A stretch of 64,000 bases of DNA from CAYZTY01 sp964444665. Its GTDB lineage: Bacteria; Planctomycetota; Phycisphaerae; Sedimentisphaerales; CAYZTY01. The notes under the pieces are model-generated. The model saw only the letters and a list, made by a program, of their open reading frames with translations, ran no database searches and had not been told where the DNA came from. The translations under genes were made by a program, and so were the position numbers. Shown in pieces: positions 15,659-24,840 of this stretch; the stretch's first letter is position 1; each line of letters starts with the position of its first letter. The stretch is from the NCBI GenBank assembly GCA_964444665.1, contig CAYUIE010000005.1, forward strand, positions 1 through 64,000. The letters run 5' to 3'.

Positions 15659-16672
15659 ATGAATTTAGGTAATGACAGAGCGTTGTGGTTATTATTTGCC
15701 GTGCCGGTGGTGCTGGTGCCGGTTTATATCTGGTACTTCTGGAGAAAGGCCAAGGCACTGAAGGTACTAGCCAGCAGTGATATGCTGAAAAAGATTAATG
15801 TCTCGGTGAGCCTGAGAAAACAGATATTCAAGGCATTTCTATTAAACGCCGCCTTTATAAGTATTGCAATAGCGTTAACACAACCCAGATGGAATCCACA
15901 GGCCCAAAGAATAAAACGACAAGGCAGGGACGTATGTATATTGCTGGACACCTCGCGTTCAATGCTGGCGGAAGACATCAGGCCAAGCAGATTAGAACGC
16001 TCAAAGATAGCGATACGAGACCTTATGGAAGTGCTGCAGGGCGACCGGATAGCGATTGTAACTTTTGCAGGCAACAGCACGGTAAAATGCCCATTGACTC
16101 AGGATTACGCCTTCGTAAGAATGACGCTGGCCGATATATCAACCGAGAGCACCAGCAGAGGCGGTACAATGATAGGTGACGCCATACGCAAGGCAACGGA
16201 AGACGTGTTTGATAAGCAGAGCCGAGAATACAAAGACATAATCCTGATTACCGACGGCGAAGACCATGACAGCTTCCCCTTGCAGGCCGCTGAAAAGGCA
16301 GCCACAGAAGGTATAAGAATCATTGCAATCGGACTTGGAGATGAGAACCAGGGCTCGCGAATTCCAATTACAGGACCGGACGGTGAAAAGACCTTTTTGA
16401 AATATGAAGGTCAAGAGGTCTGGTCCAGGCTTGACGGCGATACCCTGCGTAAAGTCGTTTATGCAACAAACGGCGGTAAGTATCTGTCTGTAGAGCCGGG
16501 AACAACGCTGGACCTGGGACAGATTTATGAGGGACTCATCGCCTCAGCCGAGAAGCGTGAGCTCGAGTCAATGACTATGATGCGATATGACGAGAAATTC
16601 CAGATTTTCCTTGCTTTAGGATTAGTGCTGATTGTATGGGAGTATCTGACAAGTGAAAGCAAGAGAGCTTAA
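15659..16672 (+). CDS. batB: BatB-like VWA-domain membrane protein
   Basis: A 337-residue paralogue of the preceding gene, with helices near 8-28, 60-73 and at the C-terminus. The metal site is DTSRS at 97-101 and a LITDGEDHD loop follows in the second half. The fragment SRLERSKIAIRDLMEVLQGDRIAIVTFAG is typical of BatB. It lies 22 bases after batA, and batC begins inside its last 20 bases. It is inferred to form a heteromeric VWA complex with BatA, linked to the TPR protein BatC. Confidence 0.9.
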   Translation: MNLGNDRALWLLFAVPVVLVPVYIWYFWRKAKALKVLASSDMLKKINVSVSLRKQIFKAFLLNAAFISIAIALTQPRWNPQAQRIKRQGRDVCILLDTSRSMLAEDIRPSRLERSKIAIRDLMEVLQGDRIAIVTFAGNSTVKCPLTQDYAFVRMTLADISTESTSRGGTMIGDAIRKATEDVFDKQSREYKDIILITDGEDHDSFPLQAAEKAATEGIRIIAIGLGDENQGSRIPITGPDGEKTFLKYEGQEVWSRLDGDTLRKVVYATNGGKYLSVEPGTTLDLGQIYEGLIASAEKRELESMTMMRYDEKFQIFLALGLVLIVWEYLTSESKRA

Positions 16673-17768
16673 AATAATACCAATTTTATCGGTATCACTG
16701 GTCTTTGCAATTACGCAGGCCGTGTTAGCCAACTCGGTTCAGAATCTGGTTAACCAAGGAAACAGGCTGTATGATAAGGGAAATTTTAACGAAGCAATCA
16801 AGGAATATGACCAGGCCCTTATCGACCAGCCCCAGACACTCGAGCCGAAATTCAACCAGGCAAATTGCTTTTTTCAGCTTGATGACCTTGCCAAGGCCAT
16901 AGACCTGTATAATGAGGTCGCGGCCGAGAGTAAAGATATGGGATTAGTCGCCAAAGCTAAATATAATCTCGGCAACAGCTATTTTCAGCGTGGGTCAAAG
17001 CAAAAAGACTCGAACCTCCAAAAAGCCCTCGAAGAGATGCAAAAAAGTATCGTATACTGGCGCAGCGCATTGGAAATTGACCCTGAAAATGAGAAGGCAG
17101 CGAAAAATATCGAGGTTGCCAGGCTGATTATCAAAGACATAATCGACCAAATCAACAAACAAAAGCAGCAGCAAGAACAACAGGCAGCCAAACAAAAGCA
17201 ACTTCAGGAACAGCTCAAAGAAATTCTGGAAAGACAAAAAGCACTGGCCGGTCAAACACAAGAGACAAAAAACCAGGAAGATAACGAACAAATTAATCAG
17301 CAGCAGGCAAGTGAGAATTATACGAAACAAGCAGGGCAGCAATCTCAACTTAAATCGGAAACCGAGAAGACATCAGAGCAACTTCAGCAGCAAGACCCCA
17401 ACAGTCCCGTGCCACCTCAACTCCAGCAGGCCGGTGACGAGCTTAATAAAGCGGCTGACAAACAGGCGGACGCCGAGATGCAATTAAATACTTCAAATGG
17501 TACCGCAGCCAAACAGTCTCAGGACGAAGCCGTCGAACACCTTGAGAATGCAATGAAAGCGCTTTCCGGAGACAATCAGCAGAACCAGCAGCAGCAACAA
17601 GAACAACAACCGCAGCAAGACCCGAATGAAGCACAGCAACAACAACAGCAGGAAGCTGTAGCCCCGGATACCACGGCTGAGGATATACTAAACAAGGAAC
17701 AACGTGAGAAAAAACAAAGGCAGATTCTACAAAGAAGCGGTTACCAGAAAGTCGATAAAGACTGGTAA
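16653..17768 (+). CDS. batC: BatC-like TPR protein with a glutamine-rich tail
   Basis: A 371-residue protein from a GTG that overlaps batB by 20 bases. Residues 1-26 are a signal peptide (ending LANS). TPR repeats follow from about 28 to 160 (NQGNRLYDKGNFNEAIKEYDQAL; AKYNLGNSYFQRG; YWRSALEIDPENEKAAKN). The region from about 165 to 340 is low-complexity, with long Gln, Gln-Glu and Gln-Asn runs and coiled-coil character. The C-terminus QRSGYQKVDKDW ends in the short Asp-Trp tail common to BatC proteins. It probably acts as a periplasmic scaffold for BatA/BatB. Confidence 0.85.
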   Translation: MKARELKIIPILSVSLVFAITQAVLANSVQNLVNQGNRLYDKGNFNEAIKEYDQALIDQPQTLEPKFNQANCFFQLDDLAKAIDLYNEVAAESKDMGLVAKAKYNLGNSYFQRGSKQKDSNLQKALEEMQKSIVYWRSALEIDPENEKAAKNIEVARLIIKDIIDQINKQKQQQEQQAAKQKQLQEQLKEILERQKALAGQTQETKNQEDNEQINQQQASENYTKQAGQQSQLKSETEKTSEQLQQQDPNSPVPPQLQQAGDELNKAADKQADAEMQLNTSNGTAAKQSQDEAVEHLENAMKALSGDNQQNQQQQQEQQPQQDPNEAQQQQQQEAVAPDTTAEDILNKEQREKKQRQILQRSGYQKVDKDW

Positions 17769-17769
17769 G

Positions 17770-19578
17770 ATGAGTGGATTACCAAAATATGTTTTTGTTA
17801 TTTTAATTTTTACAATGCTCTGGGCAAGCAAGGCCACAGCTCGGGTGCGGGTGTTTGCTCAGGTCGAATCTTCAGAAGATACTTACATTGGTCAGAGCTT
17901 TAGCTACCACATAATTATCGACGGCGAGAACAAAGCCGGCCAGGTCGATATGACGCCTCTGTCAAAATATAATCCGCAAAGTGCCGGCAATCGAGACCTT
18001 TCGCAAACTTCAATAAGAATTATAAACGGCAGGAGAACCGATAACAGCATCAAGCGGTATATAATGAGTTATTCGTTAACGGCTGACAGGCCGGGAAAAA
18101 TAAGTTTACCGCCGGTTACCGTGACTATTGATGGAACAAGATACAAGACAAATCCTGTAGAAGTTAATATTCTACAACCCGGCACAACGGACCAACTGGA
18201 ACTGGAAGTTACACTTTCAGAAGAACAATGTTATGTCGGCCAGCCGATTATAATGACAGTCAAGTTCTATAGATTTTCAAATATTCGTGACTATCAATTT
18301 AACCTGCCTGCCCTTCAAAGCGGTGATTTTTACGTGGAAGAACCCGACGAGGCGTCCGTAGCCCAGGGAAAAGAATACCGGGTAACGAGGGGCGGCAGGA
18401 ATGCAATTTTGTTTAGCTTCAGCAAGGTTCTGATTCCCAAGTATGCCGGTAAAATAAACTTTGAGCCTGCATCGATTTCCGCAGAAATAGCCGTAGGCCG
18501 GGGCCGGTCCCGAGACCGCCCTTTTGGTGATGACTTTTTCGATGGTTTTTTCGGCTCCAGGACACAATATAAGCGATTTTTGGTCAGCTCGGAACCTCTA
18601 AACCTTAATGTACTACCTTTACCTGAAGAAGGAAAACCCCAGGGATTTTACGGCTTAGTCGGGCAGTATACTATCTCAGCATCCGCTACACCTACGAAGG
18701 TCAATGTGGGCGACCCTATAACCCTGACAATAAAAATCGGCGGAGTTAATTATCTTAAACCGATTCAATGGCCTGCCCTTGAGGAGATACCCGAGCTGGC
18801 GGAGAACTTTAAAATCCCCTCTGAAAAAGCATCGCCAACAATTGAAAACGGCTACAAAGTATTTACACAGACAATACGCGCTAATAACGACAAAGTTACC
18901 GAGATACCATCAGTACAACTTGCTTATTTCGACGCTGAAAAGGGCGCATATTCCGTGGCTAAAAGCGCGCCTATAAAACTTGAGGTTTCGCCGACAAAAA
19001 TACTGACCGGCGCGGACCTGGAAGGCAAAGAATTCACATCGGTCAATAAAGAAGTCGAGGCCATAAAGAAGGGCCTTTCAGCTAATTATGAAGACCTCGA
19101 TGCCTTAACAAACCAGGCATTTTCACCATTGGTCGCTGCTTTCAGTTCAGGTTATGCTTCGATTTGGGCGGGGCCTTTCGCCTTGCTCGTATTCAGCACA
19201 TTGATAAAATTTTTCACACACACAACTCCTGAAAAACTCGCAGCCAAACGCAGGCGGTCCGCCTCCGGCAAGGCTATACGTGAACTGAAGAAAATTACCT
19301 CCGCCGACCTGCACCAACGAAATGAATCACTCGCCTCAATAATGAAGCAGTATATTGGCGAGCGTTTTGATAAACAAACAGGCTCGCTTACATCCGACGA
19401 CTGTTTCGAGGTGATTTTCGCTGCAACGAAAGATACACATTCGGCCGAGAGATACAAAGAAATAATAGCTGATTGTGAAGCTGCTCGTTACGCATTTGTG
19501 GAAACAAATATTGACCAGAAAAAGATTAAAGAAGTAGTGAAACTGGTTCAGACTATCGAAAAGAAAGTCAGGAAATGA
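17770..19578 (+). CDS. batD: BatD-like oxygen-tolerance protein
   Basis: A 602-residue protein. ATG 17770 lies one base after the batC stop and opens a clean signal peptide (YVFVILIFTMLWASKATA). The frame continues 66 bases upstream to a GTG inside batC, which would spoil the signal. The body is beta-rich, made of repeated immunoglobulin-like modules with the BatD pattern VESSEDTYIGQSFSYHIIIDG, then ITLTIKIGGVNYLKPIQWP. A transmembrane helix near 468-485 (IWAGPFALLVFSTLIKF) is followed by a helical cytoplasmic end. Known BatD proteins are periplasmic and anchored, partnering the VWA subunits. Confidence 0.87.
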   Translation: MSGLPKYVFVILIFTMLWASKATARVRVFAQVESSEDTYIGQSFSYHIIIDGENKAGQVDMTPLSKYNPQSAGNRDLSQTSIRIINGRRTDNSIKRYIMSYSLTADRPGKISLPPVTVTIDGTRYKTNPVEVNILQPGTTDQLELEVTLSEEQCYVGQPIIMTVKFYRFSNIRDYQFNLPALQSGDFYVEEPDEASVAQGKEYRVTRGGRNAILFSFSKVLIPKYAGKINFEPASISAEIAVGRGRSRDRPFGDDFFDGFFGSRTQYKRFLVSSEPLNLNVLPLPEEGKPQGFYGLVGQYTISASATPTKVNVGDPITLTIKIGGVNYLKPIQWPALEEIPELAENFKIPSEKASPTIENGYKVFTQTIRANNDKVTEIPSVQLAYFDAEKGAYSVAKSAPIKLEVSPTKILTGADLEGKEFTSVNKEVEAIKKGLSANYEDLDALTNQAFSPLVAAFSSGYASIWAGPFALLVFSTLIKFFTHTTPEKLAAKRRRSASGKAIRELKKITSADLHQRNESLASIMKQYIGERFDKQTGSLTSDDCFEVIFAATKDTHSAERYKEIIADCEAARYAFVETNIDQKKIKEVVKLVQTIEKKVRK

Positions 19579-20390
19579 TAGTTAACAGGATGATAATACT
19601 TTTATTTGTTTTGCTTTTGCTGTCAGCACCGAATTGGGCAGAAGCGGAACTGTCACAGGAACAAAAAAATTCTCTCTTCAATCAAGCAAACGAAACTTTT
19701 AGGCAGGCCAATTCAACAACGGACCCGGACCAGGCTGATAAACTTTACGAGAGGGCAATACTTACTTTCGAAAAAATAATAGACGAAGGCAAGGTCAAAA
19801 ACGCCAAGCTATATTACAATTTGGCTAATTCTTATTTTCTCAAAGGCCGACTCGGCAAGGCAATTCTGAATTACCGCCGGGCCGAGGTGCTCGATAACTC
19901 CGATGAAAATGTCAAGAAGAACCTGGCGTTTGCACGCAGTAAAAGAATAGACAAAATCGGGATAAAAACCGAAAGACGTGTGTTACGCACTTTATTCTTC
20001 TGGCATTATGATTTTTCACTTAGAATTAAATTTTTACTTACGTGCGTATTCTTCGGCTTTATCTGTATTTGTATCACCGCTGCAATATGGTTCGGTCGAA
20101 GCGGTTCATGGTCGGTATCAGCGATAATTTTTAGTATCCTAATACTCTGCCTGCTGGCATCAGTTATCATCGAGTCCAAAATCCAGGCAGACAAAGCCTA
20201 TGGTGTCATAACAGATAAAGAGGTCACAGCTCGCCAAGGCGACGGACAGAATTATTCCGCCAGTTTCAAGGAGCCTTTACACGAGGGGACAGAATTCGAT
20301 ATGCTCGAGCACAGGTCCGGATGGTTTCACATAAAACTTTCTGATGACAGTGACGGCTGGATTCCTGAGGATAGCGCCGAGTTAATTTAA
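19575..20390 (+). CDS. batE: BatE-like TPR/SH3 membrane protein
   Basis: A 271-residue protein whose ATG overlaps the batD stop (ATGA). A signal peptide (IILLFVLLLLSAPNWAEA) leads into two TPR units, including LYYNLANSYFLKGRLGKAILNYRRAEVLDNSDENV, the classical BatE block. Two transmembrane helices follow (about 155-175 and 182-200). The C-terminus is a bacterial SH3-like domain (VTARQGDGQNYSASFKEPLHEGTEFDMLEHRSGWFHIKL). This is the complete BatE domain order. It closes the operon. The 142 bases between it and the convergent glycan cluster hold no strong terminator. Confidence 0.87.
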   Translation: MIVNRMIILLFVLLLLSAPNWAEAELSQEQKNSLFNQANETFRQANSTTDPDQADKLYERAILTFEKIIDEGKVKNAKLYYNLANSYFLKGRLGKAILNYRRAEVLDNSDENVKKNLAFARSKRIDKIGIKTERRVLRTLFFWHYDFSLRIKFLLTCVFFGFICICITAAIWFGRSGSWSVSAIIFSILILCLLASVIIESKIQADKAYGVITDKEVTARQGDGQNYSASFKEPLHEGTEFDMLEHRSGWFHIKLSDDSDGWIPEDSAELI

Positions 20391-20532
20391 CATTGTCGGC
20401 AAAAGACCCCCGTTTTGAAAGTCTAATCAATTATCATAGAATCGTTTCACCAGCTCATACATCGGTATAAACTTGTAGGTTTCTCACAGCCATCTGAGTT
20501 TGGGCATTGTGCTTTTAAGATTTACATAAGCA

Positions 20533-21336
20533 TCAAAGTCGAAAAAGACTTCTTCTTGCCTTGCAGAATAGTCGCTGCATTAGCACATATCCTATAGCCT
20601 GAAACATAAATACGCTACTCCTTGCATTCCTAACAAACATACGAGGCTCAAAACACAAACGGTATAACCATTCCATGCCAATTCTTCGTATCCATACCGG
20701 AGCCCATCTAACAGTTCCTGCGTGATAATCAAACGCAGCACCCACGCCAATCATCCATGACACATTAATTCGGTCAATGTATTTTACGACCCATCGTTCT
20801 TGTTTCAACAATCCGAGCCCAACCCAGAGAATATCAGGTTTTGCTTCATTAATCTGCCGAACCATTTCTTCTTCCTCCTCGGGTTTCAATTGGCGAAATG
20901 GTGGACAAAAAGTTCCGGCGATGATGATACCGGGGAAACGTCTTATGAGTTTCTGGCTTAGCAGATTGGCGACACCGTTCTTGCCACCACAGAAAAAATG
21001 ACGCCAATTACTTTTTAGACCATATTTACAACAATATTCTAACAGGTCCGGCCCATTTAGGCGCCAAACCTTATTACCTGCGGCCTTAGCTGCGATTACG
21101 ATTCCAATACCATCACAAAATGAAAAGGTGGCGTTTTTGATATACTCAAGATGTTCAGGTATTCGTTTGGCGTAATACATTGATTCTGTGTTAGTAATAC
21201 AAATATAGGCTCGCTTTCTCAAACCCCGGATATTAGTATCTATTTGATGTAAAGCATAATCTATTGAACAACAGGTAACTGGTACACCAAAAACAGTCTC
21301 GTTGGCACACTCATTTAAGGCTCGGCTGTTTTTCAT
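20533..21336 (-). CDS. WecG/TagA/CpsF-family glycosyltransferase (GT26)
   Basis: A 267-residue GT26 enzyme. Family motifs are seen in order: FGVPVTCCSIDYAL near the N-terminus, CDGIGIVIAA in place of the usual ADG(I/V)G motif, LNGPDLLEYCCKYG, and GLGLLKQERWV where most members have G-x-P-K-Q-E. GT26 enzymes add ManNAc, ManNAcA or similar residues to a lipid-linked sugar at the cytoplasmic face of the membrane. Some act as early steps in teichoic acid or enterobacterial common antigen synthesis. It is the last gene of the glycan cluster, 38 bases after the preceding gene. The donor sugar cannot be read from sequence. Confidence 0.85.
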   Translation of the reverse strand: MKNSRALNECANETVFGVPVTCCSIDYALHQIDTNIRGLRKRAYICITNTESMYYAKRIPEHLEYIKNATFSFCDGIGIVIAAKAAGNKVWRLNGPDLLEYCCKYGLKSNWRHFFCGGKNGVANLLSQKLIRRFPGIIIAGTFCPPFRQLKPEEEEEMVRQINEAKPDILWVGLGLLKQERWVVKYIDRINVSWMIGVGAAFDYHAGTVRWAPVWIRRIGMEWLYRLCFEPRMFVRNARSSVFMFQAIGYVLMQRLFCKARRSLFRL

Positions 21337-21374
21337 TCAGAAGCCTCCTGATTTCGTATCCCTGCTTGAATCAG

Positions 21375-22247
21375 TCAGATAGAATATTGCTCGATTAGCT
21401 CCTTTGTTTGCACTATGTGAGCTTTTGAGGATGCCCCAAATACAATTGACCTGATTTTTTTCTGATTAACCACATACTCAACTGCTTCTTTGGGGGGGAT
21501 AGCACCAGAGGCCAAAATACACATTGCCATTGGCCTGAAAGGTTTTGTACGTATCACTTCTTCATAAACACTCAAACAAGGGTTCATAAAATAACCAGCT
21601 TTATTGACTACTGAACAAACAATAGGATTTTTTATGCCACAGCCAAGAAGAAAATCGACTAGTTTTGGCATATTCATAGTATTGAATGCCGGTTCGACAC
21701 CGTACTTTTTCCTGATGTAATTTGCAAATTCAATAAACACTTCTTTAACACCCAAGCCAAGTAAGAGATCCGTAACAATGTTCTGCAAGAAAATGGCTCG
21801 TACATTCAAATCGTGGAACATTCTTATCTCTGCGTCAATAAGAAGCTTCATCACCTCTAACATATCCTGCTTGACTATACTCATAGCACCACAAACAAGT
21901 GTGCCAAATACCTGATCAGCCGAACGGTCGGCAAAAACAAAGCCGTTCAACGCGCTAATCATGCCTTTTTCATTTACGGCATTGGCGTATTTGTGCGCAT
22001 ATGGCATAGAGGGATAAAGTCTAAGATCAGCATATCTGTCAGGATTAGCCCGAAAATGATCGGTTAATTCTGCCACTCGGTTGTAGGTATTAAACATAAA
22101 GGCATGAATACCACAGTGGTAAGCGGTATCAATCACTTCAATTATTGCATTGGTATCCTTGAAATGTTCGGATTGAGCTTGCGCCTTTTCCTCCGACATG
22201 TGATTAACGCCAAAAAACTGATTGTCCCCAAATATAATTCGATCCAT
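21375..22247 (-). CDS. TIM-barrel-like protein of unknown function in the glycan cluster
   Basis: A 290-residue protein. ATG 22247 follows AAAGGAG and abuts the preceding oxidoreductase; an upstream in-frame ATG lies inside that gene and is rejected. The sequence starts with IIFGDNQFFGVNHMSEEKA, then runs of alternating strands and helices (VIDTAYHCGIHAFMFNTY; NVRAIFLQNIVTDLLLGLG; IRSIVFGASSKAHI). Strand-helix alternation and a C-terminal GASS loop suggest an aldo/keto-reductase-like barrel, but the catalytic Asp-Tyr-Lys-His set of that family is not evident. Its coupling to a Gfo/Idh dehydrogenase suggests they act on the same nucleotide sugar or keto-sugar. No firm function is assigned. Confidence 0.55.
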   Translation of the reverse strand: MDRIIFGDNQFFGVNHMSEEKAQAQSEHFKDTNAIIEVIDTAYHCGIHAFMFNTYNRVAELTDHFRANPDRYADLRLYPSMPYAHKYANAVNEKGMISALNGFVFADRSADQVFGTLVCGAMSIVKQDMLEVMKLLIDAEIRMFHDLNVRAIFLQNIVTDLLLGLGVKEVFIEFANYIRKKYGVEPAFNTMNMPKLVDFLLGCGIKNPIVCSVVNKAGYFMNPCLSVYEEVIRTKPFRPMAMCILASGAIPPKEAVEYVVNQKKIRSIVFGASSKAHIVQTKELIEQYSI

Positions 22248-22248
22248 A

Positions 22249-23271
22249 TTAAATACTCCTTTGGGCAGCATCTCTGGCGATGCGCTCAATAATGATATCC
22301 GTTTTCAAGCCATCTTTAAAAGAACATATCTGACAAGGAATATTGTTGAGAATACAGGCGATAAAATAATCCAACTGGCGGGTGAACTCAAAACCCCGCA
22401 TGTAGAATCGAACGGGCTCAGCAAAATCCGTGATGTAGCGCTGATTCCAACCTTGAGTAAACCCTTCAATTTCAGGTTTGTTCCGGAAAAACACCTTGCA
22501 GCTATGCAGGTCACCAATAATTTTCCCTTTTTTTCCAAGAATTTCCATTCGATATGTAGGCTTGCGATAAGACGGATCGCTCCAATTGACTAACAGGTTA
22601 CCACGTAGTTTACTTTTGTAGAGAAAAGTTGAACAGACAGCATCTTCGACATCTACAGAATGGATACTCTGCATTACACTGCCATTAATTTCATCGGGTG
22701 GCCCTATAAGATAATTAACCAGATCGATACTATGTGATGCAAAATCATAAAGACAGCCACCACCTTCAGTCTTTTTGGATCGCCAACTATTCTTGGCGTC
22801 TTTAAGAAGGGTGCGACCGTTCATTTCCATCTTCAAAGTAAGCAACTGGCCAATAGCACGACAATCAAGCAGCTTCTTAATTCGCACAAACACATCATTA
22901 AATCGAATTACATAGCCAACCTGATTCACAAGATTCCTACCTTGCAGCATATTAACCACTTCACATCCCTGCTTTGCATCCAGCGTAAAAGGTTTTTCGA
23001 CAAAAATATGCAGGTTGTTTCGGACGGCGTATTTAGCGATCTCGGCATGCATACCTGTTGGAGTAGCTATAATGACAAAATCAAGCTCCATATTATCAAT
23101 CATTTTACGATAATCTTTGAACGTCTGTATCTTCATGTATTTGCTAATGTTTTTTCGTACAAATGATGAGGACTCACAAACAGCCACAAAATTGACATCC
23201 GGGTGATTATTTAAAATTGACAAATGAGTCAGCCCCATTCGGCCAACCCCAATTACTGCACCTTTTAACAT
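22249..23271 (-). CDS. Gfo/Idh/MocA-family oxidoreductase
   Basis: A 340-residue NAD(P)-dependent enzyme. The N-terminal Rossmann fold starts GAVIGVGRMGLTH (about 4-16), with the glycine-rich nucleotide loop G-V-G-x-M-G. The EKPF motif (VEKPFTLD, around 92-99) carries the usual catalytic Lys. GGGCLYDFASHSIDLVNYL supplies the conserved Gly-rich and His elements of the C-terminal domain. Relatives in glycan clusters oxidise or reduce UDP-sugars at C3. It overlaps the preceding regulatory gap by nothing and ends one base before the TIM-barrel gene start, indicating coupling. Substrate unknown. Confidence 0.88.
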   Translation of the reverse strand: MLKGAVIGVGRMGLTHLSILNNHPDVNFVAVCESSSFVRKNISKYMKIQTFKDYRKMIDNMELDFVIIATPTGMHAEIAKYAVRNNLHIFVEKPFTLDAKQGCEVVNMLQGRNLVNQVGYVIRFNDVFVRIKKLLDCRAIGQLLTLKMEMNGRTLLKDAKNSWRSKKTEGGGCLYDFASHSIDLVNYLIGPPDEINGSVMQSIHSVDVEDAVCSTFLYKSKLRGNLLVNWSDPSYRKPTYRMEILGKKGKIIGDLHSCKVFFRNKPEIEGFTQGWNQRYITDFAEPVRFYMRGFEFTRQLDYFIACILNNIPCQICSFKDGLKTDIIIERIARDAAQRSI

Positions 23272-23286
23272 ATTAACTTCCTCAAT

Positions 23287-23991
23287 TTAATAAAATGAAG
23301 CTTTGTTAAAAAACTCATAGATGTCATTCTGAGGCCGCTGTAGGCAGGAGAAGATTGCACAAGCCCGGAGGTGGCAGTTCGCTGCCAGCATTCGGTACGA
23401 ACGCATAGCAGACTGTGAGTAGTTTTCAGGAAAATCAGGCAGCATATCCCAGGCGGGAAGTGGAAGAGTGTCGATATCCTGAATGAAAGGACGCCGGGCA
23501 GAGCGGATTATATCGCCGTTTTTGTGAAAGGCGACGCCTTCAATTTTTTCCAGGTTTATCTGGTTATCTAATTTTTTTATTAGCTCAAGAAACGTCTCCT
23601 CGCCCTCGCCTATAACGGCGATATCAATCTCGGGGAAACGAGATAATGTCTCTTCGGGTACGGCGGTAACGTGAGGCCCTCCCAAAATTACGGGAGACTT
23701 TGTGTTTCTATCCTTTATATATCTTGCAAGTTTTGCCGCATTGTTAATTGATATGGTCACCGCCGTGATGCCTATAAGGTCGGGATTAAACTCCATCATC
23801 ATTTCGTATGTTGCCTTCGTATCCAATCCAAGCGCAGGAGCGTCGATAATCGATACCTCCACTCCCGCATTCCCGGCAACAGCCGCAAGGTTACATAAGC
23901 CAACCGGAGGAAGTTTACTCCCTGCTTTTGCCAAAGACCCGTATCTTTCTTCCATAGTTAGAGGAGGATTTATTAAAACTACTCTTCTCAT
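23287..23991 (-). pseudogene. Truncated B12-binding radical-SAM protein
   Basis: 234 residues remain. The N-terminal cobalamin-binding domain is intact: INPPLTMEERYGSLAKAGSK, then ILGGPHVTAVPEETL and IAVIGEGEETF, and the linker PLPAWDMLPDFPENYS. In full-length relatives the radical-SAM domain with its C-x3-C-x2-C motif begins just after this linker. Here, about 25 codons later, the frame stops, and no CxxxCxxC is found. The last codons come from repeat-like DNA (a GTCATTCTGAGG stretch at 23310-23321). In another frame the junction region reads AGSELPPPGLCNL, echoing the protein's own N-terminus. This is most likely a decayed gene. Confidence 0.7.
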
Positions 23992-23999
23992 AAAGACCT

Positions 24000-24791
24000 T
24001 TATTTCTGTCCGGCGGCAACGGGTAAATGTGTGCTATTCAACTCGCGGCTTTCAGGTATGGTTTCTGCTTTACTCACAACAATCACATAGGTGCCAAGGA
24101 GGGCGTCACACTTACCTAAAGTTAACACCTTAATTAACAATTGCGCTATTTTGAAAATTACTTTCATAAATGTATTTCGTCTGCACAGCAACCATATCGT
24201 ATACCCATTATATATATGGAAATATTGGGTTCTTAAGCCGTTATTTTCCAGGAATGACTTCACTCGTCCGGGCGTTATAGAAAGTCGAAACGGCGTTGGG
24301 AAAGGGCCTTCGTCGGTATTGCCGGTCCGCTTGTCGCCAAATAACAAATGACGTGCAAATACATGGAACCAGTGCGGAGTAAACTTTGCAGCCAATCCTT
24401 CGATTGAAAAAAGATTTGGTGCCACTATGACTATAGCTCCATTGGGTGACAATCCTCGGACAAAATTAGACAGGGCTTTCTCCGGTTTGCTAAGATGTTC
24501 CAGAACAAAACGGCAAACAATTAAATCGTAGTTACCACCCGAAAGGTCATACGTTTGAATGTCACCTAAAATTCTTTCTGCAAGTACGTTGTTTCGATTC
24601 AACTGTTCCAGCGAGATATCTATTCCCGAAATTCTGGAGTTCGGTTTAAAGTTTAAGTGGCTGGCAGAACCACAACCTGCCTCGAGAATCTTCGGCGAAG
24701 GTACGCCTGCAAGTAATTTGTCGACAGTTTCCTGAATTTTGAATGCCTGCGTCTCTTTACAATATAGCTCCCACAATCCGTCTTTAGTCAT
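24000..24791 (-). CDS. Class I SAM-dependent methyltransferase
   Basis: A 263-residue methyltransferase of the UbiE/Methyltransf_11 type. Motif I is ILEAGCGSASHL (about 34-45), the acidic residue of strand 2 is in ISGIDISLEQLNRNN, and CRFVLEHLSKPEKALSNFVRGLSPNGAIVIVAPN gives motifs II-III. The C-terminal part has a hydrophobic segment (FMKVIFKIAQLLIKVLTLGK) that may rest on the membrane. In glycan clusters such enzymes O-methylate sugars or cap chains. It lies just ahead of the truncated radical-SAM gene and behind a glycosyltransferase on the same strand. Confidence 0.82.
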   Translation of the reverse strand: MTKDGLWELYCKETQAFKIQETVDKLLAGVPSPKILEAGCGSASHLNFKPNSRISGIDISLEQLNRNNVLAERILGDIQTYDLSGGNYDLIVCRFVLEHLSKPEKALSNFVRGLSPNGAIVIVAPNLFSIEGLAAKFTPHWFHVFARHLLFGDKRTGNTDEGPFPTPFRLSITPGRVKSFLENNGLRTQYFHIYNGYTIWLLCRRNTFMKVIFKIAQLLIKVLTLGKCDALLGTYVIVVSKAETIPESRELNSTHLPVAAGQK

Positions 24792-24840
24792 AAGCTTGTT
24801 CTCTCATTGCATTTTGAGATACTTATTGAGGCACGAGTTT

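Noticed and set aside
17443..17634. CAG/CAA-rich tract as a tandem DNA repeat
   Set aside because: It is the coding sequence of the Gln-rich BatC tail, with mixed codons; not an independent repeat element.
20391..20532. Bidirectional terminator between batE and the glycan cluster
   Set aside because: No convincing stem with T-run on either strand.
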